This document shows positions 51,683 to 60,687 of a stretch of DNA of 64,000 nt, piece after piece. Within the stretch, counting starts at the first letter, position 1, and every line of letters begins with the position of its first letter. A program made the position numbers and the translations under genes. The notes beneath the pieces were generated by a model. It was not told the DNA's origin. It made no database searches and was given only the letters and a program-made list of their open reading frames with translations. Source of the stretch: an uncultured Faecalicoccus sp. (lineage in GTDB: Bacteria; Bacillota_I; Bacilli_A; Erysipelotrichales; Erysipelotrichaceae); NCBI GenBank assembly GCA_902497095.1, contig CABVDD010000002.1:1-64000 (forward strand). The letters run 5' to 3'.

Positions 51683-53125
51683 ATGTTGATCAAGGATGAT
51701 GTATTACGACAAGTAACCGCACGTACATTACGTGTAAAAGAAGAAGATTTGACACCGGAGGCGATGTTGGAACTAACCCACTTGGAGGCGCCGGATTATG
51801 AAATAAAAAGTCTGGAAGGACTAGAGTATGCTGAGAATCTTGTTGTGCTCAATGTTTCAAATAACTTGCTGGAAGATCTAGATCCGATTCGTGATCTAAG
51901 AAATCTGGAAGTGTTGGATGTATCACGTAATCAACTTCGTGATTTACAGGCTTTGCATGGTTTTCGACAATTAAAGCGATTGAATTTGAGCCGAAATAAA
52001 TTGTATACCATGGATATAAGCAGTATTGCGGCTATGATCGATTTGGAATATTTAAACTTAGAAAAGGCAAAAGTCGATAGTTTGGAATATCTGGAACGTT
52101 GTAAAAAGCTTGAAGAAGTATATATCAATACTGAAAACGGTCCATTTAGCTTTGCGATTTTAGGCTCTTTGAAAAAGTTGAAGAAATTGCATATGGCTGG
52201 AATGCGTCTTTTTAACATTCAAGATCTTTCGTATTTGGAAAATATTGAAGAATTAGATCTTTCAACGAATTTGATGAGCGATATTTCACCGCTTATGATG
52301 ATGAAAAATCTTAAGCGATTGAATTTATCTAACTGTCCTTATATACATAATTATGATATTTTAAAGGAATTTCCAAATTTGACATCCATCAATATCGCTT
52401 TCAATAAAGCAGATGATTTTACGTTCTTAAAAGATCTGATTCATTGTGAATCTTTACATCTGCAGCAGACAGGATTTACAGATCTTACACTTTTAAATAA
52501 AATGAAAGATCTAAAACGCTTGAACGTATCTAAAAATGAAATCAAGAATATGGATCGTTTTAAAGCAGTAGAACAATTGGAAGTATTTAAAGCACAGTTC
52601 TGTCAGTTGGAAAACATTAAATTTTTAAAAAAGGCAACCAAGTTAGTTTATTTGGATTTATATACGAATCGTATCAAAGATATTTCCATTTTAAAAAACA
52701 TGAAAAATATGGTGAATTTGAATGTAGGACGTAATGAAATTAAAGACATCACTTGTTTAAAAGATATGAAACAACTGCAGATTTTATCTTTAGAAAATAA
52801 CGATGTTAAGGATCTAACACCATTAAAAGATTTAGAAGAGTTATGCAATGTGGATCTTTACAATAATGTTATTAGTGATCTGAAACCTTTATCTCACTTA
52901 GGTTTTATCTCTTATTTACGTTTAGACCACAATGCCATTACAGATCTTACGCCTTTGGCAAATCTAAAATTTTTGCGTTCTTTAACTTTAAAAGCAAACT
53001 ATATTACAGATGTAACACCATTAAAGGACTTACAGTTGTTAGAGGCACTTCGTTTGGATGATAATCCAATTGAAGATACAAGTGTATTAGAAAGTATGAA
53101 GTTCTACGATAAATTTACTGATTAG
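51683..53125 (+). CDS. Leucine-rich-repeat protein without signal peptide
   Basis: Protein of 480 residues made almost only of 21-23-residue leucine-rich repeats (for example LEVLDVSRNQLRDLQALHGF, LQILSLENNDVKDLTPLKDL, LRSLTLKANYITDVTPLKDL), about 17 units from residue 40 to the end. The repeat type is like that of internalins (N-x-I-x-D-x-x-P-L). There is no signal peptide, membrane helix or sorting signal, so it should stay inside the cell. The first 40 residues form a small helical cap. Role unknown; protein-protein interaction is likely. Confidence 0.85.
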   Translation: MLIKDDVLRQVTARTLRVKEEDLTPEAMLELTHLEAPDYEIKSLEGLEYAENLVVLNVSNNLLEDLDPIRDLRNLEVLDVSRNQLRDLQALHGFRQLKRLNLSRNKLYTMDISSIAAMIDLEYLNLEKAKVDSLEYLERCKKLEEVYINTENGPFSFAILGSLKKLKKLHMAGMRLFNIQDLSYLENIEELDLSTNLMSDISPLMMMKNLKRLNLSNCPYIHNYDILKEFPNLTSINIAFNKADDFTFLKDLIHCESLHLQQTGFTDLTLLNKMKDLKRLNVSKNEIKNMDRFKAVEQLEVFKAQFCQLENIKFLKKATKLVYLDLYTNRIKDISILKNMKNMVNLNVGRNEIKDITCLKDMKQLQILSLENNDVKDLTPLKDLEELCNVDLYNNVISDLKPLSHLGFISYLRLDHNAITDLTPLANLKFLRSLTLKANYITDVTPLKDLQLLEALRLDDNPIEDTSVLESMKFYDKFTD

Positions 53126-53131
53126 TTTTTA

Positions 53132-53169
53132 GATGGAACAAGTTGAACTACCAGCTTGTTCCATTTTTT
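53132..53169 (+). terminator. Terminator of the LRR gene
   Basis: ATGGAACAAG pairs with CTTGTTCCAT over a 12-base loop and ends in seven T. The 80 bases between here and the minus-strand flavin reductase gene hold nothing further. Confidence 0.88.
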
Positions 53170-53252
53170 TATGCTTTGAAAAAAGCAGATAATTCAAGAA
53201 AGGCTCTTAAAATTATCTGCTTGTCACGAAATAAAGTATGTTTTATAAGAAT

Positions 53253-53792
53253 TTAGTCTTCTAATAAAGTAGCTTTTAAGATCTCTCCATAAAAAGCTGT
53301 ATGTACATCTTTATTGGATCCATGAAAAGTACTATCTACGTCTTGTGGATAATATTGTTTTTGAAAGGAAGCATCTATTTGCGACAAAACTTGTTTTTGG
53401 GCATAGATAATTTTACATTCAAGAGTTAAAGGTAGCTCCTGGATACCGGGTACATCAATGGTATCACTATCTATTAAATGCAGACCTAATTTTTGAATTT
53501 TATCTTCATTGTATCCACTGAGCGTACCGGCCATGCCTAGGATTTTTCGATCAAAGTTTCCTACAGGAACGTTGATGGTAAAATATGGATTTTCCATCAA
53601 TTGCTTATGCGTGTATCGATTTTGACGAACAAAAGTTGTAAATATGGGCTTTCCCCATTCAATACCTAATGTACCCCAGGAAATCGTCATCGTATTTACT
53701 TTATCTTGTGTTTTAGTTGTCAAAAGAACACCTGTTTGTAAAGCTTTTAAAATGGTTTGAGCATGACCCATAACTTGTATTTCTTTTTTCAT
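53253..53792 (-). CDS. Flavin reductase family protein (FMN-binding split barrel)
   Basis: Flavoprotein of 179 residues. Features are GVLLTTKTQDKVNTMTISWG, TTFVRQNRYTHKQLMENPYF and FTINVPVGNFDRKILGMAGT, which match the FMN-binding Flavin_Reduct fold. It may reduce flavin or a small molecule with NAD(P)H. It diverges from a HxlR-type regulator across 110 bases, a pairing typical for redox-stress control. Confidence 0.88.
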   Translation of the reverse strand: MKKEIQVMGHAQTILKALQTGVLLTTKTQDKVNTMTISWGTLGIEWGKPIFTTFVRQNRYTHKQLMENPYFTINVPVGNFDRKILGMAGTLSGYNEDKIQKLGLHLIDSDTIDVPGIQELPLTLECKIIYAQKQVLSQIDASFQKQYYPQDVDSTFHGSNKDVHTAFYGEILKATLLED

Positions 53793-53901
53793 TTCTTTTT
53801 CCTCCTTGCTTTTTGATGTGTCTTATGATACGTTCATCCTTACTAAAAAACAAGTACGCACTTTTTAGTGAGTCACTTACATAAAGGAGAGCTTATCCAA
53901 A

Positions 53902-54234
53902 ATGAAAACGGTGAATATAAAGCCTTTTGCGTATGCGATGTCGCAAATTGAAGGGAAATGGAAAATGCATATTTTGTTTTGGCTTTTAAAACAAGATGTT
54001 ATGCGCTATGGCGAATTAAAGAAACAACTGAAAACAGTCAGTTATAAGATGTTGTCAAATCAATTAAAAGAACTGGAACGTGATGGTTTGATCTGTCGAA
54101 AAGAATATCCGCAAGTTCCACCGAAAGTGGAATATTCATTAAGTGATCGGGGACGTTCTTTGATGCCGGTGTTGCAGGCATTATGTCAATGGGGCAAAGA
54201 TCATATGGAAGAAGATGTTTTTTCAACAAATTAA
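53902..54234 (+). CDS. HxlR-family transcriptional regulator
   Basis: Winged-helix regulator of 110 residues. Family marks are IEGKWKMHILFWLL near the start, RYGELKKQLKTVSYKMLSNQ in the recognition region, LKELERDGLICRKEYPQVPP and KVEYSLSDRGRSLMPVLQAL. The usual near-N-terminal redox Cys is missing; the two cysteines are at ICRKE and ALCQW. It probably represses the divergent flavin reductase gene. AAAGGAGAG lies before the ATG. Confidence 0.92.
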   Translation: MKTVNIKPFAYAMSQIEGKWKMHILFWLLKQDVMRYGELKKQLKTVSYKMLSNQLKELERDGLICRKEYPQVPPKVEYSLSDRGRSLMPVLQALCQWGKDHMEEDVFSTN

Positions 54235-54347
54235 GATTTTGTTTAAAGAAAATTAAGAAATATAAGATATCCTAGAATTGTCTTAGTTACGGATTCTTTT
54301 AGATTTGTAAAAACATTTATAAAATATGGTAAAATAACAAAAGAGGT

Positions 54348-54533
54348 ATGATGATGAAAATGCAGGATCCGAACTGGGAAAAATTATTAATGGAAAATTT
54401 TGATCTCAGCAGTAAAAGTTTAAAAAATGTGATGGGTGCGTCTATTCAGTGGATGAAGTCTTGGATGCATGATGATACTGTGACCAATACACCGTTGCAT
54501 CGAAAGAAGGGCAATCATGACGAACACAAGTAA
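54348..54533 (+). CDS. Small protein coupled to the UbiB-like gene
   Basis: A 61-residue protein (start MMMKMQDPNWEKLLMENFDL; end RKKGNHDEHK) of unknown function, mostly helical. AAGAGG precedes three consecutive ATG codons, so the exact start is uncertain. It overlaps the UbiB-like gene by 17 bases, giving translational coupling. The Shine-Dalgarno for that gene (AGAAGGGC) lies inside this frame. It may be a regulator or partner of the kinase-like protein. Confidence 0.6.
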   Translation: MMMKMQDPNWEKLLMENFDLSSKSLKNVMGASIQWMKSWMHDDTVTNTPLHRKKGNHDEHK

Positions 54534-56112
54534 AATATCGACTCGTGCCCGTTTTGTGCAAATTTTAAAAATTTTGCGCAAATATCAAATTCGAAAAGGG
54601 ATGGATCCTGTAAAATTTCGAAGAATTTTGGAAGATTTAGGACCGACTTTTGTCAAAATTGGGCAGATCATGTCTACTCGACAAGATATGTTTTCTGAAC
54701 GATACTGTCAAGAGCTTATGAAACTGCGTTCTCAAGTAACGCCGATGTCTTTTGAAACAGTAAAAGAGCAGATCGAAAAGTCATATCACAAGCCTTTATC
54801 AGAGGTGTTTTCTTCCTTTGATCCGATTCCTTTAGGATCGGCTTCGATTGCACAGGTTCATGAAGCAACATTGCGTGATGGCAGTCGTGTTGTAGCCAAA
54901 GTGCAGCGTCCTTATATCTATGAATGGATGGAACGTGATGTTGGCTTATTGCGAAAAGCTGTACGCGTTTTAAATTTGAGTGATATCGTTAGCAGTGTCG
55001 TAGATCTGAATATGGTAATCGATGAATTTTGGACAGCGGCTCAACAGGAGATGGATTTTACCAATGAAGCGGCTTTTGCCAAACGATTTCGCAAGACGTA
55101 TTTAGATTGTAACTTTATTGATGCTCCGCAAATCATAGATGCCTTTACCACCAAAGAAGTACTGGTCATGGAATACATTGATGGCTATGAAATCAATGAT
55201 GTGGAAACTTTGAAAAAAGAGGGCTATGATATCAAAGAAATTGCGGATAAATTGGCATATAATTATATTTCGCAGATCATAGAACATGGATTTTTTCATG
55301 CGGATCCTCATTCTGGAAATATTCGTATCCGTGACAATAAGATCGTTTGGATCGATTTTGGTATGATGGGAATCTTAGAAGATCGAGATCGCCAGATCAT
55401 GAAAAAGGCAATTCGTGCCTTGGCATTAGGAAATGTTGGTGATGTGGTTGATTCCATTCTGGCAATAGGTATCGTCCAGAAGGAATTAGATTATATTGCC
55501 TTTACCAATGCGATCGAATCTTTTATGGCACAATATATGAATGCCGCCTTGGCGGATATGGATCTGGCAAAAATGGTACAAGATATCTTTACCATCTGTC
55601 ATCAGTTTCATATAGGTCTACCAAAAGGTATATCCATGTTAGCTAGAAGTATGATGACGATGAATGGTACTTTGTTGGATTTAGATCCAAACACAAGTAT
55701 GGCTAAGATCGTAAGTCAGCATAAGGCAACCTTGACACAAATCGATCCATCAAAAGCGGTTCAAAGTACGATCAAACGAGGTATGGAAGGGCTTAGTCGC
55801 AGTTTGGATCTTCCGGTGCAGACAAGCGATGTACTCAAGTTGATTCAACATGGGCAAATTAAGCTGAATTTAAACTTAATGGGAAGTGATGCACCACTTG
55901 CCAAAATTGATCGAATGGTCAATCGAATGATCGTTTGTATTTTGATTGCGGCTTTACTGGTAGGCTCCTGTCTGATCTGTACTACAGATATGGAACCACA
56001 TATCATGGGTATTCCCGCTATCGGATTTTTTATGCTTTTAATGGCTTTGATGATGAGCGTTTGGCTGTTTATCAAAATGTTTTTCTTACATCGTAAGAAT
56101 AAAGCGTTTTAA
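54517..56112 (+). CDS. ubiB: ABC1/UbiB-family atypical kinase
   Basis: Membrane-linked atypical protein-kinase-like ATPase, 531 residues. The family signature KIGQIMSTRQDMFS (KxGQ), the Ala-rich loop PLGSASIAQVHEA, VVAKVQRP, the catalytic HADPHSGNIRI and WIDFGMMG are intact. Two C-terminal helices (MIVCILIAALLVGSCLI and GIPAIGFFMLLMALMMSVWL) anchor it. In Gram-negatives the family supports ubiquinone synthesis; the role in a fermentative Bacillota without visible quinone genes is unclear, possibly lipid-related. Confidence 0.9.
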   Translation: MTNTSKISTRARFVQILKILRKYQIRKGMDPVKFRRILEDLGPTFVKIGQIMSTRQDMFSERYCQELMKLRSQVTPMSFETVKEQIEKSYHKPLSEVFSSFDPIPLGSASIAQVHEATLRDGSRVVAKVQRPYIYEWMERDVGLLRKAVRVLNLSDIVSSVVDLNMVIDEFWTAAQQEMDFTNEAAFAKRFRKTYLDCNFIDAPQIIDAFTTKEVLVMEYIDGYEINDVETLKKEGYDIKEIADKLAYNYISQIIEHGFFHADPHSGNIRIRDNKIVWIDFGMMGILEDRDRQIMKKAIRALALGNVGDVVDSILAIGIVQKELDYIAFTNAIESFMAQYMNAALADMDLAKMVQDIFTICHQFHIGLPKGISMLARSMMTMNGTLLDLDPNTSMAKIVSQHKATLTQIDPSKAVQSTIKRGMEGLSRSLDLPVQTSDVLKLIQHGQIKLNLNLMGSDAPLAKIDRMVNRMIVCILIAALLVGSCLICTTDMEPHIMGIPAIGFFMLLMALMMSVWLFIKMFFLHRKNKAF

Positions 56113-56124
56113 AGGAAGGAAATC

Positions 56125-56616
56125 ATGAAAAATAAAATTATTTCAATCTTTGTTTCTTTGATTATTGTTTTCTTAACATTGGGATTGGACCAATGGACAA
56201 AATGGGCCATTACCAAGACACTGGCACTTCATGAAAGAATGGAAATCATTTCTCACTTTTTCTCATTGACATATGTACAAAACACCGGTGCCGGTTTTAG
56301 TCTGTTTGAGGATTTTGGTGTTCTGTTTTTTGCGGTATTGACCATTGCCGCTTTAGTTGTCATTATTTATATGTTTGTTCGCAGCGATGATGTTCGTACA
56401 CAATTATGCCTGACACTTGTATTTTCCGGTGCTTTAGGCAACTTTATCGATCGTCTTCGTTTTGGATATGTTCGCGATTTTTTAAGTTTTCGTATCTTTG
56501 GATGGGATTTTCCCGTTTTCAACATTGCAGATATTTGTATTACTGTCGGCTTTGGCTGTTTGATCGCATGCATGATTTATGATGAAGTACAGGAGAGAAA
56601 ACGATGGAGAATATAG
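56125..56616 (+). CDS. lspA: Lipoprotein signal peptidase LspA
   Basis: Signal peptidase II that removes signal peptides from prolipoproteins, 163 residues with four helices. The two catalytic aspartates lie in GNFIDRLRFGYVRDFLSF and FNIADICITVG, and DQWTKW is the N-terminal motif. It would process lipoproteins such as the PrsA-like protein encoded at 41.7-42.7 kb. It overlaps rluD by 13 bases. Confidence 0.96.
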   Translation: MKNKIISIFVSLIIVFLTLGLDQWTKWAITKTLALHERMEIISHFFSLTYVQNTGAGFSLFEDFGVLFFAVLTIAALVVIIYMFVRSDDVRTQLCLTLVFSGALGNFIDRLRFGYVRDFLSFRIFGWDFPVFNIADICITVGFGCLIACMIYDEVQERKRWRI

Positions 56617-57521
56617 TATATACAATTGATGATAAAAATATAGGATGCCGGCTGGATAAATTTGTATCGGCAACGATGGAATTATCAAGAAAACGCGTTA
56701 AAGAGTTATTGGATCAAAACTATATTCAAGTAAATGGAAAGACTGAAAAAGCCAGTTATTCTCTCCAGATGCAAGACCAGGTTTCTATCCATATACCGCC
56801 AGTAGAGAAAATTAGTATTGAACCGGAAAAAATGCAGCTCGATATTGTTTACGAAGATGCCGATCTTTTAGTCATCAACAAACCAAAAGGTTTAGTGGTA
56901 CATCCGGCACCAGGACATACATCGCATACTTTGGTCAATGGTTTATTGTATCATTGTAAAGATCTAAGTGGTATCAATGGACAAATGCGTCCTGGTATCG
57001 TACATCGTATCGATAAAGATACCAGTGGACTTTTGATCGTTTGTAAAAATGATAAAGCGCATCAGGAAATTTCTCGACAGCTTTCGAATAAAACATGTCA
57101 TCGAGATTATCTAGCTATCGTGCATCATCCTTTTCCGCATTCACATGGTACGATCAATGCACCCATTGGACGTGATGAAAAGGATCGACAAAAAATGGCA
57201 GTAACGGCCAAAAACTCAAAAGAAGCAGTCACGCACTTTACTGTATTAGAAAACTTTAAAGATTATGCTTATATTCGCTGTTCATTGGAAACAGGAAGGA
57301 CACATCAGATTCGTGTACACATGCAGTATATTGGTCATCCTATAGTTGGTGATCCTAAGTATGGCTATAAAAAAACACCGGATACAAAAGGGCAGTTGCT
57401 GCATGCTTGTCATATTGAGTTTATTCATCCTGTCACAAAGGAAAAAATGGCATTTGATGCTCCTTTAGATCCAATCTTTAAAGAAGCTTTAGAACGTTTA
57501 GAAAGGGAAGAATCACTATGA
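56604..57521 (+). CDS. rluD: Ribosomal large-subunit pseudouridine synthase, RluD type
   Basis: Modifies uridines in 23S rRNA, 305 residues. An N-terminal S4 domain (CRLDKFVSATMELSRKRVKE) is followed by the synthase domain with the catalytic Asp in HRIDKDTSGLLIV. VVHPAPGHTSHTLVNGLLYH and LETGRTHQIRVHM are conserved. The lspA-rluD order is common in Bacillota. Confidence 0.95.
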   Translation: MENIVYTIDDKNIGCRLDKFVSATMELSRKRVKELLDQNYIQVNGKTEKASYSLQMQDQVSIHIPPVEKISIEPEKMQLDIVYEDADLLVINKPKGLVVHPAPGHTSHTLVNGLLYHCKDLSGINGQMRPGIVHRIDKDTSGLLIVCKNDKAHQEISRQLSNKTCHRDYLAIVHHPFPHSHGTINAPIGRDEKDRQKMAVTAKNSKEAVTHFTVLENFKDYAYIRCSLETGRTHQIRVHMQYIGHPIVGDPKYGYKKTPDTKGQLLHACHIEFIHPVTKEKMAFDAPLDPIFKEALERLEREESL

Positions 57522-58015
57522 AAAGAAATGATATATTGACATGGGATCAATACTTTATGGCTATGGCGCATTTGAGTGCCAAACGCAGTAAAGATCCAAA
57601 CACGCAGGTAGGAGCCTGTATTGTAAATCCGCAAAAAAGAGTGGTGGGTTTAGGATATAATGGTTTTCCTAAAGGTTGTGCAGATGATGAGTTTCCTTGG
57701 GCACGGGATGGTGAATTTTTAGATACAAAATATCCTTATGTCGTGCATGCCGAATTGAATGCGATCTTAAACAGTATTCAAGATCTCAACGGATGTACGA
57801 TCTATGTTTCATTGTTTCCATGCAATGAGTGTGCTAAAGCCATCATTCAATCGGGTATTCGCTGTGTTGTCTATGAAAGTGATAAATATAATGGAACAGA
57901 GGGGAATATTGCCAGTAAAAAAATGTTTCGAGATGCCGGTGTGGAACTGGTACAATTGACATATCAGACAAGTGTAGAAGTACAAGTGATCCAAGATACA
58001 AATAAAACAGAGTAA
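57518..58015 (+). CDS. comEB: Deoxycytidylate (dCMP) deaminase
   Basis: Zinc-dependent deaminase converting dCMP to dUMP, 165 residues. The zinc ligands are in VVHAELNAILN and FPCNECAKAII, and SKDPNTQVGACIVNP and GYNGFPKGCADDEFPWAR bind substrate. Its start overlaps the rluD stop by four bases. It ends in a terminator shared with the convergent rnhC. Confidence 0.95.
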   Translation: MKRNDILTWDQYFMAMAHLSAKRSKDPNTQVGACIVNPQKRVVGLGYNGFPKGCADDEFPWARDGEFLDTKYPYVVHAELNAILNSIQDLNGCTIYVSLFPCNECAKAIIQSGIRCVVYESDKYNGTEGNIASKKMFRDAGVELVQLTYQTSVEVQVIQDTNKTE

Positions 58016-58024
58016 TCATTAAAT

Positions 58025-58069
58025 AAAAGCACTGTTATGGGTTTGAATGTAAACCCGACAGTGCTTTTT
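58025..58069. terminator. Bidirectional terminator between comEB and rnhC
   Basis: AAAAGCACTGT (58025-58035) pairs with ACAGTGCTTTT (58058-58068), and an inner GGGTTT/AAACCC stem extends it. The hairpin overlaps the last codons of rnhC. Confidence 0.9.
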
Positions 58070-58901
58070 CTGTGTTTTTAAAATGCAGTTTTGCGACTTT
58101 GGCAAGTTCGTTTTTCCCAAAACGTTTTATAAATTGTACAGCACATTGATCAACTATAGAACCAGCGCCTTTTTCAAATGTAAAATCATATGTTTTTTCC
58201 ATGAAGTCCCATGCTTCTAAAAACGCATTGCGCGCTAAGATGCTGGCACATGCTACAGAAAGATATTTATTTTCAGCTTTGGTTTCAAAATGAATGGAAG
58301 GAATGACTTCAACTTCATTTTTTAAATAGCGATAATAACTGTTTTTTTGTACAAATTGATCAATGATGATTTGTTGCGGAAGTGTGTAGCCTTTATGCAC
58401 TAAATTTACATACGCTTGATTGTGAAGACGGCATTTGATATCAACCATATTATGTTCTTGATGCACTTGATTATATTTGGCATTTTGAACGATTAATATG
58501 GAATGAGGACAAACTTCTTTGATTTTTATCGCAAGTTTACGAATCTGTGCATCTTTAATTTGTTTCGAATCTTGAATTTTCAAAGAAGATAGTGCCTGTG
58601 CTGCCTCTTTGGAAACGATACAAGCGGCCACGACAACAGGGCCAAAATAATCACCGGTTCCTACTTCATCGCTGCCAGCTTGTGGATATATATTTTTATC
58701 CGTTGTTGTTTCTGCAAGCCAGGAAAGATCTTTTCCTTGAAATACAACTTTACCACTAGTATAAGCGGTAATGGTCATGGAATCTGTTTGAATCTGATAA
58801 TATGTATAATTTGGTTTTGTTTCTTTTCTGATATGAGAAGATAACTTTTGTTTCAGTTCTAATATTTCGGGTTCTGTCATTTTTTTTGTTAGAGTTGCCA
58901 T
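58035..58901 (-). CDS. rnhC: Ribonuclease HIII
   Basis: Cleaves RNA in RNA-DNA hybrids, 288 residues. The N-terminal TBP-like domain (1-85) precedes the catalytic domain with GSDEVGTGDYFGPVVVAA (metal-binding Asp-Glu), LQDSKQIKDA-like KIQDSKQIKDAQIR, and VACASILARNAFL with the third acidic residue region after it. Domain order separates it from RNase HII. Confidence 0.95.
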   Translation of the reverse strand: MATLTKKMTEPEILELKQKLSSHIRKETKPNYTYYQIQTDSMTITAYTSGKVVFQGKDLSWLAETTTDKNIYPQAGSDEVGTGDYFGPVVVAACIVSKEAAQALSSLKIQDSKQIKDAQIRKLAIKIKEVCPHSILIVQNAKYNQVHQEHNMVDIKCRLHNQAYVNLVHKGYTLPQQIIIDQFVQKNSYYRYLKNEVEVIPSIHFETKAENKYLSVACASILARNAFLEAWDFMEKTYDFTFEKGAGSIVDQCAVQFIKRFGKNELAKVAKLHFKNTEKALSGLHSNP

Positions 58902-59057
58902 AAAATCACCAAGATGAGTGTATCATAGTTTTTCTTTGTTTATAAAATGAATCGTGTTTAATACATAAATTTAAAATTTTTTTCATAGTTTTTAGAAATT
59001 TTATCGTAATTAATAATAGAGATATTTATTGTCTTAAAGAAATCGAGGTAAAAAACT

Positions 59058-59991
59058 ATGGAAGAAAGAAAAACGTTGGAAGTTTTATTTGATGATTCTA
59101 AACGATCTTATGATGCCCAGTGCAAAAAGATCTTGTCTTTAAAAAAGGTATTGGCGTATCTTTTCAAGGAATGTTTATCAGAGTATAAGGACTTTTCTTT
59201 AGAAGAAGTATATGACTTGTTGGATGAAGATCATATGTCTTGTAAAATGGTAAGCCAGAATGTAGAGGATCTAAAAATTCCGGACAGTCTGGTACGCTAT
59301 GATCTGTTGTTTGAGCTTAAACATCCAAAGAACGACCGAAGAAAGCTTTTCATCGATATGGAACCACAGGGCATTGATCCAGGAGGGGATGCTTTGTACC
59401 ATAGAGCTTTCTATTATGTATGTCGCCTGATCAGTGGACAAAGAAATGATCCAAAAGGGTTTACAGGGGAGGCCTATGCCGATATGCACAAGGTCATCTC
59501 TTTTTGGATCTGTTTAAGGCATGCGAAGTACAAGGATAATCAATTGTACCGATATTATGTCGAAGAAAAGATGAAGAAAAAAGATAGAATCGAACAGACA
59601 CGAAAAGAATCTATGGAGATATTGATCTTGTATCCCCGGTGATGAGATTGATACGATACGCATGGAAGAGATATTAAAGCGACCCAAAGATGTGATGGAG
59701 TTTCTACAGATTTTGTTTTTGTCCAATAGAAAGAGCGAGCATATCTTAGAAATCCTAGAGAAAAAGTATGGTATACTGTTAGAGAAAGAAGAAGAAACGG
59801 AGATGATAAAGATGTGTAGTTTTAGTGATGCATTGATTGAAAAAAGTGAGATAAAAGGAAAAGCCGATAGTGTTTTCCAACTGATCAAAAATCATGTGGC
59901 TTCCAATGTAGAACAAGCTATGGACATGTTGTCGATAGATCCATCATCACGAGTGGATATTATAAAAATCTTAGAAAAGAAAATGGTATGA
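59058..59991 (+). pseudogene. Rpn-family PD-(D/E)XK nuclease, frameshifted
   Basis: Recombination-promoting nuclease/putative transposase of about 311 residues when the frame is repaired. The catalytic core shows LLFELKHPKNDRRKLFIDME with E-x-Q-type EPQG. Codons up to 59635 encode ILILYP, after which CCCCGG gives a stop at 59642. With one C removed the frame reads LYPGDEIDTIRMEEILKRPK and runs to 59991 (ILEKKMV). So a one-base gain in a run of four C splits the gene. The two frames would otherwise encode residues 1-194 and 195-311. Confidence 0.8.
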
Positions 59992-60096
59992 CATTTCTTT
60001 TGTCAAAAATAACAATAGACCAGAAAAAATATCCAGATGAATTTAAATAAACAGTAAAGAATCATATTTGTTTTATATGAAGAGATGAGTACATGC

Positions 60097-60122
60097 AGGC
60101 TTGTAGAAATACAGGTCTTTTT
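60097..60122 (+). terminator. Rho-independent terminator
   Basis: AGGCTTGTA pairs with TACAGGTCT (two G-U pairs) over a 4-base loop and ends in TTTTT. It separates the broken nuclease from cvpA. Other sequence between 59992 and 60158 holds no gene. Confidence 0.7.
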
Positions 60123-60158
60123 ATGTTAGGGATTTGTCAAATGTGATAGAATGTCTTT

Positions 60159-60683
60159 ATGATTTTGAATACACAATATTTTGAACTCTATAACATTGTT
60201 TTGATGATAGTGGCTGTTATGATATTATTCTTTGCGTATCGCAAAGGTTTTATACGACAATTATTAGATGTCTTGACATATTTTGGAAGTTTTATACTTT
60301 CAATTATACTCAGTCCTTTTATGGCTGAAAATTTTCCTTTATTGCAGCATGCTTCAGAATATGAAATTTTGGCAACATTAGATACAATTGCCATGCGAAT
60401 TGCCAATATTGGTGTTTGGTTTTTGATGTTATTTATTGGGTTACGCATTTTATATCGAATATTGGTGATAATCTTTCATAAACGAAAAAAAACAAAGCTT
60501 TCTATTATCAATCATATGTTGGGATTAGGATTAGGAATCTTTAAAGTCTTCTTATTGGCGATGACTTTATCCTTGATCTTGCGGTTTCCTTTGATTCGAT
60601 ATGGTGATGTCTTTGTCGAACATTCTGTTTTATCATTTACAGAACCGATGATGGAACAATTATTAACGTATTGGGAAGGGTGA
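60159..60683 (+). CDS. cvpA: CvpA-family membrane protein
   Basis: Membrane protein of 174 residues with four helices. The N-terminal YRKGFIRQLLDVLTYFGSFI and the FLMLFIGLRILYRI region are typical of CvpA/YshB. It lies four bases before mutS2; the cvpA-mutS2 pairing is standard in Bacillota. The exact function is unknown. No clear Shine-Dalgarno precedes the ATG. Confidence 0.85.
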   Translation: MILNTQYFELYNIVLMIVAVMILFFAYRKGFIRQLLDVLTYFGSFILSIILSPFMAENFPLLQHASEYEILATLDTIAMRIANIGVWFLMLFIGLRILYRILVIIFHKRKKTKLSIINHMLGLGLGIFKVFLLAMTLSLILRFPLIRYGDVFVEHSVLSFTEPMMEQLLTYWEG

Positions 60684-60687
60684 GAGA

